Source: an uncultured Eubacterium sp. (GTDB lineage Bacteria; Bacillota; Clostridia; Lachnospirales; Lachnospiraceae). Taken from it: DNA of 15,055 nucleotides. The notes below the pieces were generated by a model. The model was given only the letters and a program-made list of their open reading frames with translations, was not told the origin of the DNA and made no database searches. Made by a program: the position numbers and the translations under genes. The DNA lies in assembly GCA_946611445.1 (NCBI GenBank), contig CAMODP010000024.1, positions 1 through 15,055 of the forward strand. The letters run 5' to 3'. Below are positions 1 to 7,645 of this stretch, piece by piece (within the stretch, counting starts at the first letter, position 1; every line of letters begins with the position of its first letter).

Positions 1-1094
1 CCTTCGTAGATCTGGGTGATCTTGGCGTCGCGCATCATGCGCTCGACGTGATACTCTTTCATGAAGCCGTTTCCGCCCATCATCTGGACTGCCTCAGTGG
101 TGACTTCCATCGCCACGTTGGAGCAGTACATCTTGGCCATGGCTGCGTCTGCGGAGAAGCGCTTGCCGCTGTCGTGTGCCAGGGCAGCATTGTACAGCAG
201 GAACTCGGCCGCTTTGATTTTGGTGGCCAGGTCTGCCATGCGGAAGGCCAGATACTGGTTTTTGAAGATCGGCTTGCCGAACTGCTCTCTGACTTTCATG
301 TATTCTACTGCTTCTTCGAAGGCGCCTTTTGCAATACCAAGGGCCTGCGCGGCGACACCGATGCGGCCGCCGTCCAGGGTAGCCATTGCCAGCTTGAAGC
401 CTTCGCCCGGCTTCGCGATCATGTTCTCTTCCGGTACGCGGACGTTCTCCAGATACAGCTCGCAGACCTGCGCCTGACGGATACCCATCTTGTTCTCAAT
501 CTTGCCGACGGTGAATCCCGGCGTGCCTTTCTCGACGACAAAAGCCGCCATGCCCTTGGTGCCCAGCTCCGGATCGGTCAGACAGTAGATGACGGTGAAG
601 TCAGCCTGCGGACCGTTGGTGTTAAAGCACTTCGCGCCGTTGATCACATAGTGATCGCCGTCCTTGACGGCTACGGTCTTCTGTCCGGCGGCGTCAGAGC
701 CGGCGCCGTGCTCGGTCAGGCCGAAGGAACCCATCTTCTCGCCATAGACGATCGGCTCGATGTATTTTCTCTTGATCTCGATCGGCGCGGATGAATTCAT
801 CACGCTGCCGGCGTACAGGGAGGTATCCACGCTATAGATGATGCCGAAGGCGCCGTCTACCTTGGAGACCTCTTCCACGGACAGGGCATAGCTCATGTAG
901 CTGGCGCCCAGACCGCCGACCTCTGTCGGATACGGCATGCCGTACGCGCCGGTCTTGCCGAACTCTTTGAAAAGCTCTGTCGGGAATACGCCCGCCTCAT
1001 CGCGCTCTACGACAGTGGGGCGAAGACGATTCTGGGCAAACTCTCTGGCTGCCTGCTGTGCGGCAAGTTCCTGCTCGGTAAAATTGAAATTCAT
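1..1094 (-). CDS. Acyl-CoA dehydrogenase, short-chain/butyryl-CoA type (3' end cut by window)
   Basis: This FAD enzyme should interconvert an acyl-CoA and its trans-2-enoyl-CoA, most likely butyryl-CoA and crotonyl-CoA, exchanging electrons with an ETF. The reading frame starts MNFNFTEQELAAQQ and holds 364 complete codons before the window edge. Visible family motifs are FGLTEHGAGSDAAG (FAD/substrate loop, with His where Pro is common), LDGGRIGVAAQALGIA, and near the end MMGGNGFMKEYHVERMMRD followed by ITQIYE. The Glu of this last motif (residue 364, the last complete codon) is the expected catalytic base. Only about 15-20 residues should be missing. The ATG follows a GGAAAGGAAAC purine stretch and lies 22 bp after the upstream dehydrogenase stop, so it is the sixth operon gene seen. 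Butyryl-CoA specificity is inferred from context; branched-chain or other short acyl-CoAs are possible. Confidence 0.93.
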   Translation of the reverse strand, partial: MNFNFTEQELAAQQAAREFAQNRLRPTVVERDEAGVFPTELFKEFGKTGAYGMPYPTEVGGLGASYMSYALSVEEVSKVDGAFGIIYSVDTSLYAGSVMNSSAPIEIKRKYIEPIVYGEKMGSFGLTEHGAGSDAAGQKTVAVKDGDHYVINGAKCFNTNGPQADFTVIYCLTDPELGTKGMAAFVVEKGTPGFTVGKIENKMGIRQAQVCELYLENVRVPEENMIAKPGEGFKLAMATLDGGRIGVAAQALGIAKGAFEEAVEYMKVREQFGKPIFKNQYLAFRMADLATKIKAAEFLLYNAALAHDSGKRFSADAAMAKMYCSNVAMEVTTEAVQMMGGNGFMKEYHVERMMRDAKITQIYE

Positions 1095-1116
1095 GATACT
1101 GTTTCCTTTCCTTTAT

Positions 1117-1884
1117 TTAGTTGATCAGCCATCCGCCGTCCACGTACACGATCTGTCCGGTCACGTAGGAGGACGCGTCGCTGGCCAGATACACGGCCGT
1201 GCCGGCGAGGTCTTCCGGATTGCCGAGTCTTCCCATCGGAATTTTTTCCTGGTATTTCCGCATCACTTCCGGGTCGGAGAGGAGCGGTTTTGTCATCTCG
1301 GTAAAATAATAGCCGGGCCCGATGGCGTTGACGGTGATGCCGAAGGGCGCCCACTCGTTGGCAAGGGCTTTGGTCAGCTGTACGATGGCTCCTTTGGAGG
1401 CGCAGTACGCGACCATGTTCTTCAGGCCGATAGCGCTGGAGAGGGAGCCTATGTTGATGATCCGTCCCCTGATGCCGCGCTCGATCATGTAGTTGCCGAC
1501 CTGCTGGTCCATGAAGAACACGTACTTCAGCTGGGTATCCGTGACCTTGTCCCAGTCTTCTTCTTCGAAGACCTGGGCGGATTTGCGGATGTTAATGCCG
1601 GCGCTGTTGATCAGGATGTCGATCCGGCCGAAACGCTCGTCAACTTTTTGGATAAAAGCCTGAATATCCGGCAGGGAGGTCACATCCAGCTGCATGCCGA
1701 CGCAGGTTCCGCCGGTCTGCTCACTGATCTCGGCCGCTGCCGCCTCCAGCGCTTCTTTGCCGCGGCTGGCGATCACGACCGACGCCCCCGCGTCGGCCAG
1801 ACCCACAGCCATGCCTTTTCCCAGGCCCCGGCTGCCGCCTACGACGATGGCGACCTTGCCGGTCAGATCAAATATGTTTTTCAT
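1117..1884 (-). CDS. Short-chain dehydrogenase/reductase (SDR), NAD(P)-dependent
   Basis: This is a 255-residue classical SDR. The Rossmann glycine motif is GGSRGLGKG (residues 16-24, with Gly replacing the usual first Thr). NSAG follows at 93-96, a GSLSS serine patch near 146-150, and the catalytic pair Tyr160/Lys164 in YCASK. It ends VDGGWLIN, as in FabG/KduD/gluconate-5-dehydrogenase-like members. The Asn of the catalytic tetrad appears to be Gln118 (DTQLKYVFF instead of the usual N-L-x-G), which is unusual. The ATG directly follows the dehydratase stop (TAAATG), with GGAGG inside the dehydratase 3' end, so the two are translationally coupled. Coupling suggests it acts on a metabolite next to the 4-hydroxyacyl-CoA step, for example a hydroxy acid/semialdehyde or 3-oxoacyl-CoA. 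The substrate cannot be read from sequence; sugar-acid dehydrogenase annotations would be homology defaults. Confidence 0.9.
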   Translation of the reverse strand: MKNIFDLTGKVAIVVGGSRGLGKGMAVGLADAGASVVIASRGKEALEAAAAEISEQTGGTCVGMQLDVTSLPDIQAFIQKVDERFGRIDILINSAGINIRKSAQVFEEEDWDKVTDTQLKYVFFMDQQVGNYMIERGIRGRIINIGSLSSAIGLKNMVAYCASKGAIVQLTKALANEWAPFGITVNAIGPGYYFTEMTKPLLSDPEVMRKYQEKIPMGRLGNPEDLAGTAVYLASDASSYVTGQIVYVDGGWLIN

Positions 1885-3327
1885 TTAGTCCTCCACCGCG
1901 ATCTTGGCCAGCTTCTTCGCGAAGTTCTTCTTCTGCTCCCAGTTGGTCTGTCTCTGGATCGTGACCTTCATGGCCTGCGGGGAACCTGCGCCGTGCATGG
2001 ATTCTGCCAGGGCTGTGCCGCCGGTCATGTTCTCCAGCAGACGGGCCATGCGCAGACGGTCTTCGGTCTTGAAGCGGGCGTCACCGGCAAAGTACTTGTC
2101 GATGATGTCATGCCCGATCTCGGAGCGGTAATCAGCCTCATAAGGCAGGGTGGCAATGAATCCGCCGGCGATATCATGAGCCAGACGTGAGATCTCGTAC
2201 ATGGTCTTGGTGCAGTTCAGCTTGACGGTGTTGGCCAGCAGGGTGTCTACATAGTAGCTGCCGGCTTCGGTTTTGTGACCCATGGCGGAGCAGGCGATAG
2301 AGCAGCAGTGCATGGTCTCTGCCAGGAATACCATCTCCGTGAGCTTATCCTTGATATGGGAAGCCTTCGGGCAGCCGTTGTACTCGGCCATGGCAGAAGC
2401 GGCGCCGATAATGACGTCAGCCACACCGACCTTGCAGCCGCCGTAGTTCTGTCTGTGGTATGCAGCAAAGGTCTCGACAAATTCCTGTGCCAGATCGGTC
2501 TCGCCGCACATGAACACGTTCTCCCACGGTACGAATACGTCATTCAGGACGGTCAGGGTCTCGCCGCCGACAATCGCGTACTCGGAATTGCCGCAGTCGA
2601 TGTCGCCTTCCAGACGACGGTTCTCATTGGTCTGTCTGCCAAAGAAATGGATGACGCCGGGTGCGTCGACCGGGATAGCTGCGGCGATGGCATAGTCCTT
2701 GTCGTCCGGTCCCAGGTTGGTGGTCGGGAGGATCAGCATCTCATGAGAGTTGACCATGCCGGTCTGATGCGCCTTTGCGCCGCGGACGACCACGCCGTCC
2801 TCTCTTCTCTCGACAACATGCACGAACAGATCCGGATCAGCCTGCTGAGAGGGCTTCTTGCCGCGGTCACCCTTCGGGTCGGTCATGGAACCGGCGACCA
2901 TAATATCGGTCTCCTGGACGCGCATCATGAACTTTTTCAGTCTCTCATGGTAATTGGTGCCGTACTTCTGGTCGATCTTGTAGGTGGTGATATAGGATGC
3001 GTTCATGGCGTCAAATCCCACACAGCGCTGGAAGCAGGTGCCGGTCTTCTGGCCGATCATGCGCATCATTTTAACTTTCTTGACCAGATCTTCAGTGCTC
3101 TGGTGCACATAGGTGAAGCGGTTGACCTTTTTGCCGGTCAGGTGAGAGGTCGCAGTCATCAGGTCCTCATACTCCGGATCAAAAGCCAGGTCATAGGTCA
3201 TGGCCGCGGAATTGACATGCGGGGCGGTCATCGGGTCTGTCACGACGTTTTCGATCTTTCTGCCGTTGCAGTAAATGATCGGATGCAGCTTCTGCAGGCT
3301 CTCTCTGTACTCTTTTCCTGTCATCAT
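1885..3327 (-). CDS. abfD: 4-hydroxybutyryl-CoA dehydratase / vinylacetyl-CoA delta-isomerase (HpaB superfamily)
   Basis: This 480-residue protein belongs to the flavin and [4Fe-4S] radical dehydratases that convert 4-hydroxybutyryl-CoA to crotonyl-CoA in the cytoplasm of anaerobes. All four cluster ligands known from Clostridium aminobutyricum AbfD are present with the same spacing: Cys98 and Cys102 in TCFQRC, and His291 and Cys298 in HRQNYGGC (one residue lower than the Cys99/Cys103/His292/Cys299 of that enzyme). Other matching blocks are LHQSTDD-like VHQSTEDL, MTDPKGDRG, GVVVRGAKAHQTG, KASHIKDKLTEM and ESMHGAGSPQA. A GAGGAGG site lies upstream of the Met-Met start. Its stop abuts the SDR start. 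The length is slightly under the usual ~490, with a shorter stretch before the C-terminal ESMHGAG motif. Activity on a related 4-hydroxyacyl-CoA, such as 4-hydroxyvaleryl-CoA, cannot be excluded. Confidence 0.93.
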   Translation of the reverse strand: MMTGKEYRESLQKLHPIIYCNGRKIENVVTDPMTAPHVNSAAMTYDLAFDPEYEDLMTATSHLTGKKVNRFTYVHQSTEDLVKKVKMMRMIGQKTGTCFQRCVGFDAMNASYITTYKIDQKYGTNYHERLKKFMMRVQETDIMVAGSMTDPKGDRGKKPSQQADPDLFVHVVERREDGVVVRGAKAHQTGMVNSHEMLILPTTNLGPDDKDYAIAAAIPVDAPGVIHFFGRQTNENRRLEGDIDCGNSEYAIVGGETLTVLNDVFVPWENVFMCGETDLAQEFVETFAAYHRQNYGGCKVGVADVIIGAASAMAEYNGCPKASHIKDKLTEMVFLAETMHCCSIACSAMGHKTEAGSYYVDTLLANTVKLNCTKTMYEISRLAHDIAGGFIATLPYEADYRSEIGHDIIDKYFAGDARFKTEDRLRMARLLENMTGGTALAESMHGAGSPQAMKVTIQRQTNWEQKKNFAKKLAKIAVED

Positions 3328-3350
3328 GGTGATTGTTCCTCCTCTTGTCA

Positions 3351-3493
3351 GAGACAGGGGTCAGATCTCTGTCTCCTTTTCTTCGCTTTTAAGTTTTTCA
3401 GTGGTGTGCCGGAGACAGGGGTCAGACCCCTGTCTCCTCATCTTTCGATTTTCAGGGTGGAGACAGGGGTCTGACCCCTGTCTCCCTGTCTCC
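3351..3493. repeat. Cluster of three REP-like 27-bp palindromes
   Basis: Two copies are perfect inverted repeats: 3411-3437 (13-bp arms GGAGACAGGGGTC and its complement around an A) and 3459-3485 (same arms around a T). A degenerate copy lies at 3351-3375, where only the outer GAGACAG/CTGTCTC arms are kept, and an extra half copy CTGTCTCC follows at 3486-3493. They fill the gap between the CoA-transferase stop and the dehydratase start. In the operon mRNA they would form strong hairpins upstream of the dehydratase ribosome binding site. They resemble REP elements mobilised by RAYT transposases, but no such gene is in the window. They are not typical terminators because no T-tract follows. Confidence 0.85.
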
Positions 3494-3506
3494 TTTCCCC
3501 GGGTAA

Positions 3507-4700
3507 TCACACGATTCCTTCTTCTCTCAGCTCTACGATCTGCTCGTCGCTGCAGTGAAGAATATCTTTCAGGATCTGCTCGCTGTCCTCGCCAAGAAGC
3601 GGCGCTCTCCTGTTGGTGACCGGCGGTGTCTTCTGCAGCTTCAGCGGATTGCCGGGGTATTTAACCTTCCCAACGCCGGGTATGTCATGTTCTACCAGCA
3701 TGTCTCTCTGGTTCAGCTGCGGATCGTCGATCAGTTCTTCCACGGTTTTGATCTGGGCAACCGGCACGCCGACGGCGTCCAGCATCTTTTCGATCTCCGC
3801 GGCGTCGTGCTGCATGGTCCAGGCTTCTACGATCGGATCGATGTCATGCTCATGGAGTTTTCTCTCCGGATTGGTGGCAAAACGGGGATCCTCGATCAGC
3901 TCCGGCTGGCCCATCACATTGATCAGCCGCGTAAACAGGGAATTGTTCGCGGTGGCAATCATGATCATGCCGTCTTTGCATTTGTACAGGTTGTAGGGCG
4001 CAGATCCCGGATTGCCGTTGCCAAGGCGCTCGGGATTGATGCCCATCATTGTCATGATCGGCACGGAATTCTCCAGGAAGGAGAAGACGGTGTCCATCAT
4101 GGACATGTCGATGTACTGCCCCTCCCCGGTGTGTTCTCTGTGCCAGAGTGCTGCCAGAATGGCAACTGCCGCATGTACGCCTGTCGCGGCATCTGATATG
4201 GCCGGTCCGACCTTGACGGGTGTCTGGTCCGGATAGCCGGTCAGGTTCACCATGCCGCCCATGGCCTGCGCAATGCCGTCGTAGGCAGCCTTGCGGCTGT
4301 ATGGGCCGCTCTGGCCGAATCCGGAGATCGAAGCGTAGACAATGCGGGGATTGACCTTGCAGATATCCTCATACCCCAGCCCGAGACGGCCGATCGTGCC
4401 TGCAGAAAAATTCTCCACGACAACGTCTGCCCATTTGGCCAGCTCAAGGGCCATCTGCCTGCCTTTCTCGCTCTTCAGATTCAGCGTGATGCTCTTTTTG
4501 CCCCTGTTCAGGTAGGTAAAGTATCCGCTGACACCATTTTTAACCGGGTAAAAGTTTCTGGAGTCATCTCCGCGCCCCTGCGCTTCGATTTTTACCACCT
4601 CGGCACCCAGGTCCGCCAGCAGCATCGTGCAGTAGGGACCGGAATATACCCTTGTAAAATCCAGAATCTTTACACCTTCCAGTGCTCGTTTTGTTTCCAT
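3507..4700 (-). CDS. CaiB/BaiF family (class III) CoA-transferase
   Basis: This 397-residue protein moves CoA between carboxylic acids through enzyme-bound anhydride intermediates. Typical blocks are LEGVKILDFTRVYSGPYC (7-24), LADLGAEVVKIE (28-39), LNLKSEKG (73-80), VVVENFSAG (93-101) and SISGFGQSGPY (124-134). The expected catalytic Asp is Asp170 in ISDAATGVH, aligned with the Asp of formyl-CoA transferase. The C-terminal NRRAPLLGE matches the family ending. A start at 4700 (METKRALEG) fits the family N-terminus and has a GGGAGAG purine stretch upstream; the frame is open to 4745 but no ribosome site supports that. Position before the dehydratase gene suggests it makes the 4-hydroxyacyl-CoA. 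Classical 4-hydroxybutyrate pathways use an unrelated class I transferase here. Carnitine, bile-acid or aromatic-acid transferases share this fold, so the substrate is inferred. Confidence 0.92.
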   Translation of the reverse strand: METKRALEGVKILDFTRVYSGPYCTMLLADLGAEVVKIEAQGRGDDSRNFYPVKNGVSGYFTYLNRGKKSITLNLKSEKGRQMALELAKWADVVVENFSAGTIGRLGLGYEDICKVNPRIVYASISGFGQSGPYSRKAAYDGIAQAMGGMVNLTGYPDQTPVKVGPAISDAATGVHAAVAILAALWHREHTGEGQYIDMSMMDTVFSFLENSVPIMTMMGINPERLGNGNPGSAPYNLYKCKDGMIMIATANNSLFTRLINVMGQPELIEDPRFATNPERKLHEHDIDPIVEAWTMQHDAAEIEKMLDAVGVPVAQIKTVEELIDDPQLNQRDMLVEHDIPGVGKVKYPGNPLKLQKTPPVTNRRAPLLGEDSEQILKDILHCSDEQIVELREEGIV

Positions 4701-4822
4701 ATAGATTTGTCTCTCCCTTGTGGTCCTGAGAAGGTAACGGTTCAATTATGCGAATGGTTACACGAAAAACGCTATCCGCGCATCGCATGCGATGTCTGAA
4801 GGCATCACCCGTGATCCTCGTT

Positions 4823-5677
4823 TCAGTCATATTTATAAAAACCTTCTCCGGTCTTGCGGCCGAGCTTTCCTGCGCGGACCATCTTCTTCAGGAGCGGAGC
4901 TGGGCGGTATTTGGGATCTGCGTATTCGCGGTAGAGGACTTCCATAACAGCCAGGATCGTGTCCAGGCCGATCAGGTCGGTCAGTTCCAGCGGCCCCATC
5001 GGATGATTGCATCCGTACTTCATGGCATTGTCAATGTCCTCTGCGGTGCCGACGCCCTCCTCCAGCATGAAGACGGCCTCATTCAGCATCGGATCCAGGG
5101 CGCGGTTGACGATAAAGCCGGCCTTGTCCAGAGCCAGGACGGTGACCTTGTTCATCTGTTTGCCCATGGCCATAATTTCATCAATCGTCTCATTCGCGGT
5201 CAGGTAGCCCTTGATCACCTCGAGGAGTTTCATGACCGGGGCCGGATTGAAGAAATGTGTGCCGATCACTTTCTCCGGACGCTTCGTCGCGGAGCCGATC
5301 TCCGTGATGGAGATGGAGGACGTATTGGAGGCCAGGATCACGTGCTCGTCTGCAGCGGCATCCAGCTCAGCAAAGATTTTCTTCTTCAGATCGATGTTCT
5401 CCACGGCGGCTTCGATCACGATGTCTGTATCCACCGCAGCTTCCTGCAGGGTGTCGACAATGCTGATGGCGGCAGCTGCCTTCGCGCAGGCCTCAGCGTC
5501 CATTTTGCCCTTGTCCACGAGCTTCTGCAGCTTTTTCTCGATGCCGGCCTTTGCTTTGGCCGCGACACCGTCGAATGCGTCATAGATTTTTACCTGGTAT
5601 CCGGATACAGCCGCTACCTGAGCGATTCCGGCGCCCATCTGTCCGGCGCCGACAATGCTGATTTTCTGAATTGCCAT
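4823..5677 (-). CDS. hbd: 3-hydroxybutyryl-CoA dehydrogenase
   Basis: This 284-residue NAD(P)-dependent enzyme interconverts acetoacetyl-CoA and 3-hydroxybutyryl-CoA, the second step of clostridial butyrate formation. The N-terminal Rossmann motif is [12 protein letters not shown] (residues 9-20). SNTSSIS (117-123) carries the substrate-contact Ser. The block [17 protein letters not shown] holds catalytic His141 and the paired Glu153. Next comes DKAGFIVNR, then the dimerisation domain with [16 protein letters not shown] and [12 protein letters not shown] at the end. Length and motif order are those of a full stand-alone Hbd with no fused crotonase domain. GGAGG sits five bases before the ATG. 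It lies 220 bp after the thiolase stop and 122 bp before the CoA-transferase start; these gaps are longer than elsewhere in the operon and may hold processing sites. A 14-bp perfect palindrome (CATCGCATGCGATG) is at 4781-4794 in the downstream gap. Confidence 0.95.
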   Translation of the reverse strand: MAIQKISIVGAGQMGAGIAQVAAVSGYQVKIYDAFDGVAAKAKAGIEKKLQKLVDKGKMDAEACAKAAAAISIVDTLQEAAVDTDIVIEAAVENIDLKKKIFAELDAAADEHVILASNTSSISITEIGSATKRPEKVIGTHFFNPAPVMKLLEVIKGYLTANETIDEIMAMGKQMNKVTVLALDKAGFIVNRALDPMLNEAVFMLEEGVGTAEDIDNAMKYGCNHPMGPLELTDLIGLDTILAVMEVLYREYADPKYRPAPLLKKMVRAGKLGRKTGEGFYKYD

Positions 5678-5738
5678 GGGGTCCTCCTTTTGCGTTGGGA
5701 TGAGATGATAAGATTTAAATATATATATTTGTATAAGT

Positions 5739-5886
5739 CCTCGCGCTGCTCCGCTGCCTCCGGCAGCTCCCGCATCGCTGCAAACATTCGGATTCTGCGG
5801 GGCCCCTGCCCCGCGGCATCCTCATGTTTGTTGTCGTCACTGAAGCATGGCCAGCCTTCCCTGCAAGCAGGGGCCTGTCCCTGCTT
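5739..5886. repeat. GC-rich hairpin cluster between thiolase and hbd
   Basis: The 220-bp gap between the thiolase stop and hbd start holds several small perfect inverted repeats. GCTGCC/GGCAGC with a 3-nt loop lies at 5753-5767, GCGGGGC/GCCCCGC with a 4-nt loop at 5797-5814, and AAGCAGGG/CCCTGCTT with a 6-nt loop at 5865-5886. None is followed by a T-tract on the minus strand, so none reads as a normal intrinsic terminator. On the hbd side the DNA turns very AT-rich (5710-5735). The cluster looks like an intergenic repeat that may adjust the ratio of thiolase to hbd message. No repeat family is recognised with certainty. Confidence 0.4.
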
Positions 5887-5897
5887 CGTGACTGGAC

Positions 5898-7121
5898 TTA
5901 TACATTCACGTTTTCAACCAGTGTGGCGATACCCTGGCCGCCGCCGATGCACAGCGTGACGACGCCGAAGCGGGCGCCTCTGCGGGCCAGCTCTGCGGAG
6001 ATCGTCATGACCAGACGGGCGCCGGTAGCTCCGACCGGATGTCCGAGGGCGATGGCGCCGCCGTTGACGTTGACTTTTTCGATCGGAAGGCCGAGATCCT
6101 TTATGCAGCCAAGGGACTGGGCGGCAAAGGCCTCATTCAGCTCCCAGAGATCGATGTCGTCGATGGTAAGGCCGGTCTTCTGCAGGAGTTTCTGCACGGC
6201 ATAGACCGGAGCGTAGCCCATGATGGAGGGATGTACGCCGGCAGACGCAAATTCACGGATCGCGCACTTCGGGGTGAGGCCCAGCTCTCTGGCCTTCGCG
6301 AGATTGGTCATGACGACGGCTGCGCCTTCATCGTTGATACCGGAGGCGTTGCCGGCGGTCACCGTGCCGGTTCCGTCAAACAGGAAGCAGGGTTTCAGCT
6401 TCTGGAAGTCTTCCAGCTTTGCGCCGAAGCGGACAGTCTCATCTTCTTCGAAGACAACGGTCTGTTTTTTCTTCTTGATCTCGAAGGGAACGATGTCGTC
6501 TTTGAACTTTCCGGCCTTGATGGCAGCTTCTGCCTTCTGGTGGCTGGCCAGCGCAAACTCATCCATCTCTTCTCTGGTGATGCCGCACTTCTTGGCGACG
6601 TTCTCGGCAGTGATGCCCATGTGATAGTGCATAAAAGGATCAACAAGGCCGTCATAGAGCATGCCGTCCTCGATTTTGTCCTGTCCCATGCGGGCGCCGA
6701 AACGGTGGTTGATCATCAGGTAGGGGATGCGGCTCATGGTATCGCAGCCGCCGGAGATGTAGATCTGGCCTTCGCCCAGCATAATCTGCTGTGCCGTGAT
6801 ATTGATGGCCTTCAGGCCCGTGCCGCAGTTTTTATTGACAGTCCATGCGGGAACTTCATCCGGGCAGCCTGCGCCGAGAGCAACCTGTCTGGCAGAGTTG
6901 GCACCGATACCGGCCTGGAAATGTGTTCCGAAGATGACCTCGTCGACCTGATCCGGGGAAATGTCCGCGCGGCGGAGCGCCTCTTTCGCACAGGCGGCGC
7001 CGAGCTCCGGGCAGTTGATGCCGGAAAGAGATCCGCCGAATTTGCCGGTGGCGGTCCTGGCAGCGCTCACGACGACCGGGGTGTGCTGGTCATCAAATTT
7101 TCTGATGGTGTTCTCGCTCAT
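5898..7121 (-). CDS. thlA: Acetyl-CoA acetyltransferase (thiolase)
   Basis: This 407-residue enzyme condenses two acetyl-CoA to acetoacetyl-CoA or runs the reverse. The catalytic set is complete: nucleophile Cys99 in [11 protein letters not shown], His361 in GHPVGATGA and Cys391 in CIGGGQGIA. The His-Cys spacing of 30 matches biosynthetic thiolases. The family opening [17 protein letters not shown] starts at residue 16, so the N-terminus is about 10-14 residues longer than usual. The start at 7121 is chosen because GGAGG lies eight bases upstream (CTGGAGGAAAACACATG); the frame continues open to 7520, but that part is low-quality sequence lying under the divergent promoter and gene. It is the first gene of the minus-strand operon. 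A second thiolase gene sits at the right end of the window. Longer 3-oxoacyl substrates remain possible. Confidence 0.94.
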   Translation of the reverse strand: MSENTIRKFDDQHTPVVVSAARTATGKFGGSLSGINCPELGAACAKEALRRADISPDQVDEVIFGTHFQAGIGANSARQVALGAGCPDEVPAWTVNKNCGTGLKAINITAQQIMLGEGQIYISGGCDTMSRIPYLMINHRFGARMGQDKIEDGMLYDGLVDPFMHYHMGITAENVAKKCGITREEMDEFALASHQKAEAAIKAGKFKDDIVPFEIKKKKQTVVFEEDETVRFGAKLEDFQKLKPCFLFDGTGTVTAGNASGINDEGAAVVMTNLAKARELGLTPKCAIREFASAGVHPSIMGYAPVYAVQKLLQKTGLTIDDIDLWELNEAFAAQSLGCIKDLGLPIEKVNVNGGAIALGHPVGATGARLVMTISAELARRGARFGVVTLCIGGGQGIATLVENVNV

Positions 7122-7170
7122 GTGTTTTCCTCCAGTTTTCAAATGCTCTTTCTTTACCTTTGATTCATGC

Positions 7171-7199
7171 TTTTGTCCATTAATATTTCCTGCTATACT
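7171..7199 (+). promoter_or_regulatory. Putative promoter for the Cys-rich protein/ETF pair
   Basis: A good -10 (TATACT, 7194-7199) is preceded 17 bp upstream by a poor -35 (TTTTGT, 7171-7176). Transcription would start near 7206, giving a leader of about 100 nt. That leader can form an imperfect hairpin: GTGCCATTCCC (7214-7224) pairs with GGGAAT and TGGCAC (7249-7254, 7260-7265), with a 5-nt bulge. The promoter overlaps the opposing operon promoter, so the two may compete or share a regulator. Confidence 0.4.
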
Positions 7200-7208
7200 G
7201 TTTAGCAA
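7180..7208 (-). promoter_or_regulatory. Putative promoter of the acyl-CoA operon
   Basis: Read on the minus strand, TTGCTA (-35, complement of 7203-7208) and TATTAA (-10, complement of 7180-7185) are separated by exactly 17 bp. Each matches four of six sigma-A consensus bases. Transcription would start near 7173, leaving a leader of about 50 nt before the thiolase ATG at 7121. It is the best candidate in this AT-richer divergent gap. Confidence 0.5.
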
Positions 7209-7306
7209 ACCACGTGCCATTCCCTGAAACGGAATCGCGCAAAATGCCGGGAATCCATGTGGCACATCTGGTGCTGCATGAACACTAAGATAGAATTGGA
7301 GGAAGT

Positions 7307-7645
7307 ATGTCTGCAGATATGAAACAGATGCCGGAGGCCGCCGACCGGCCGGGGCTGCTGCCTGTCGCCCTGAAATACTGCGGCGGCTGCAATCCGACGT
7401 ATGAGAGAAGTCACATTGTGCGCAATATCCGGAGAGACCTGCCTTCACTGGTTCTGGAGAACTGGAAGGCGGAGGGGCAGTACGGTTATGCGCTGCTGAT
7501 CTGCGGCTGTTTTCAGTCATGCCTGCATTTTACCTGTGACAACGCCGAGAACGGCATTCTCGAAATCCACCGGGAGGAGGATTACCATGCCATCTATGAA
7601 CGTCTTGCTGCTTATGCAGCTTCTGCGGGAGCCGGGGAGGGCTGA
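7307..7645 (+). CDS. Small six-cysteine protein with CGGCN motif, function unknown
   Basis: This 112-residue protein is not assigned to a named family. It has Cys25 and Cys28 in YCGGCNPTYER, then Cys66, Cys68, Cys72 and Cys77 in a second cluster (CGCFQSC followed by C four residues on). The spacing suggests metal or Fe-S binding or redox-active thiols, but it is not a ferredoxin pattern. There is no signal peptide or membrane segment. The start has a good GGAGG site (TTGGAGGAAGTATG). Its 3' end overlaps the ETF gene by 59 bases, and the ETF ribosome site lies inside it, so the two are translationally coupled. A role as redox partner or maturation factor of the flavoprotein is inference from this coupling only. 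Confidence 0.8.
   Translation: MSADMKQMPEAADRPGLLPVALKYCGGCNPTYERSHIVRNIRRDLPSLVLENWKAEGQYGYALLICGCFQSCLHFTCDNAENGILEIHREEDYHAIYERLAAYAASAGAGEG

Noticed and set aside
48..794. Long plus-strand open frame across the acyl-CoA dehydrogenase gene
   Set aside because: It is antisense to a clear acyl-CoA dehydrogenase with intact motifs and has no ribosome site or recognisable domain. Similar antisense frames over the dehydratase, hbd, thiolase and MotA-like genes reflect high GC at third codon positions.
3351..3493. CRISPR array
   Set aside because: The repeats are palindromes of uneven condition, with unequal short gaps (about 35 and 21 bp), only three copies and no cas genes.
4701..4745. Earlier start for the CoA-transferase
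   Set aside because: No ribosome site lies upstream of 4745, and the family N-terminus begins at the Met encoded at 4700.
7122..7520. N-terminal extension of the first thiolase by 133 residues
   Set aside because: The extension is not thiolase-like, overlaps the divergent promoter and the small Cys-rich gene, and lacks a ribosome site. The start at 7121 has GGAGG at good spacing.
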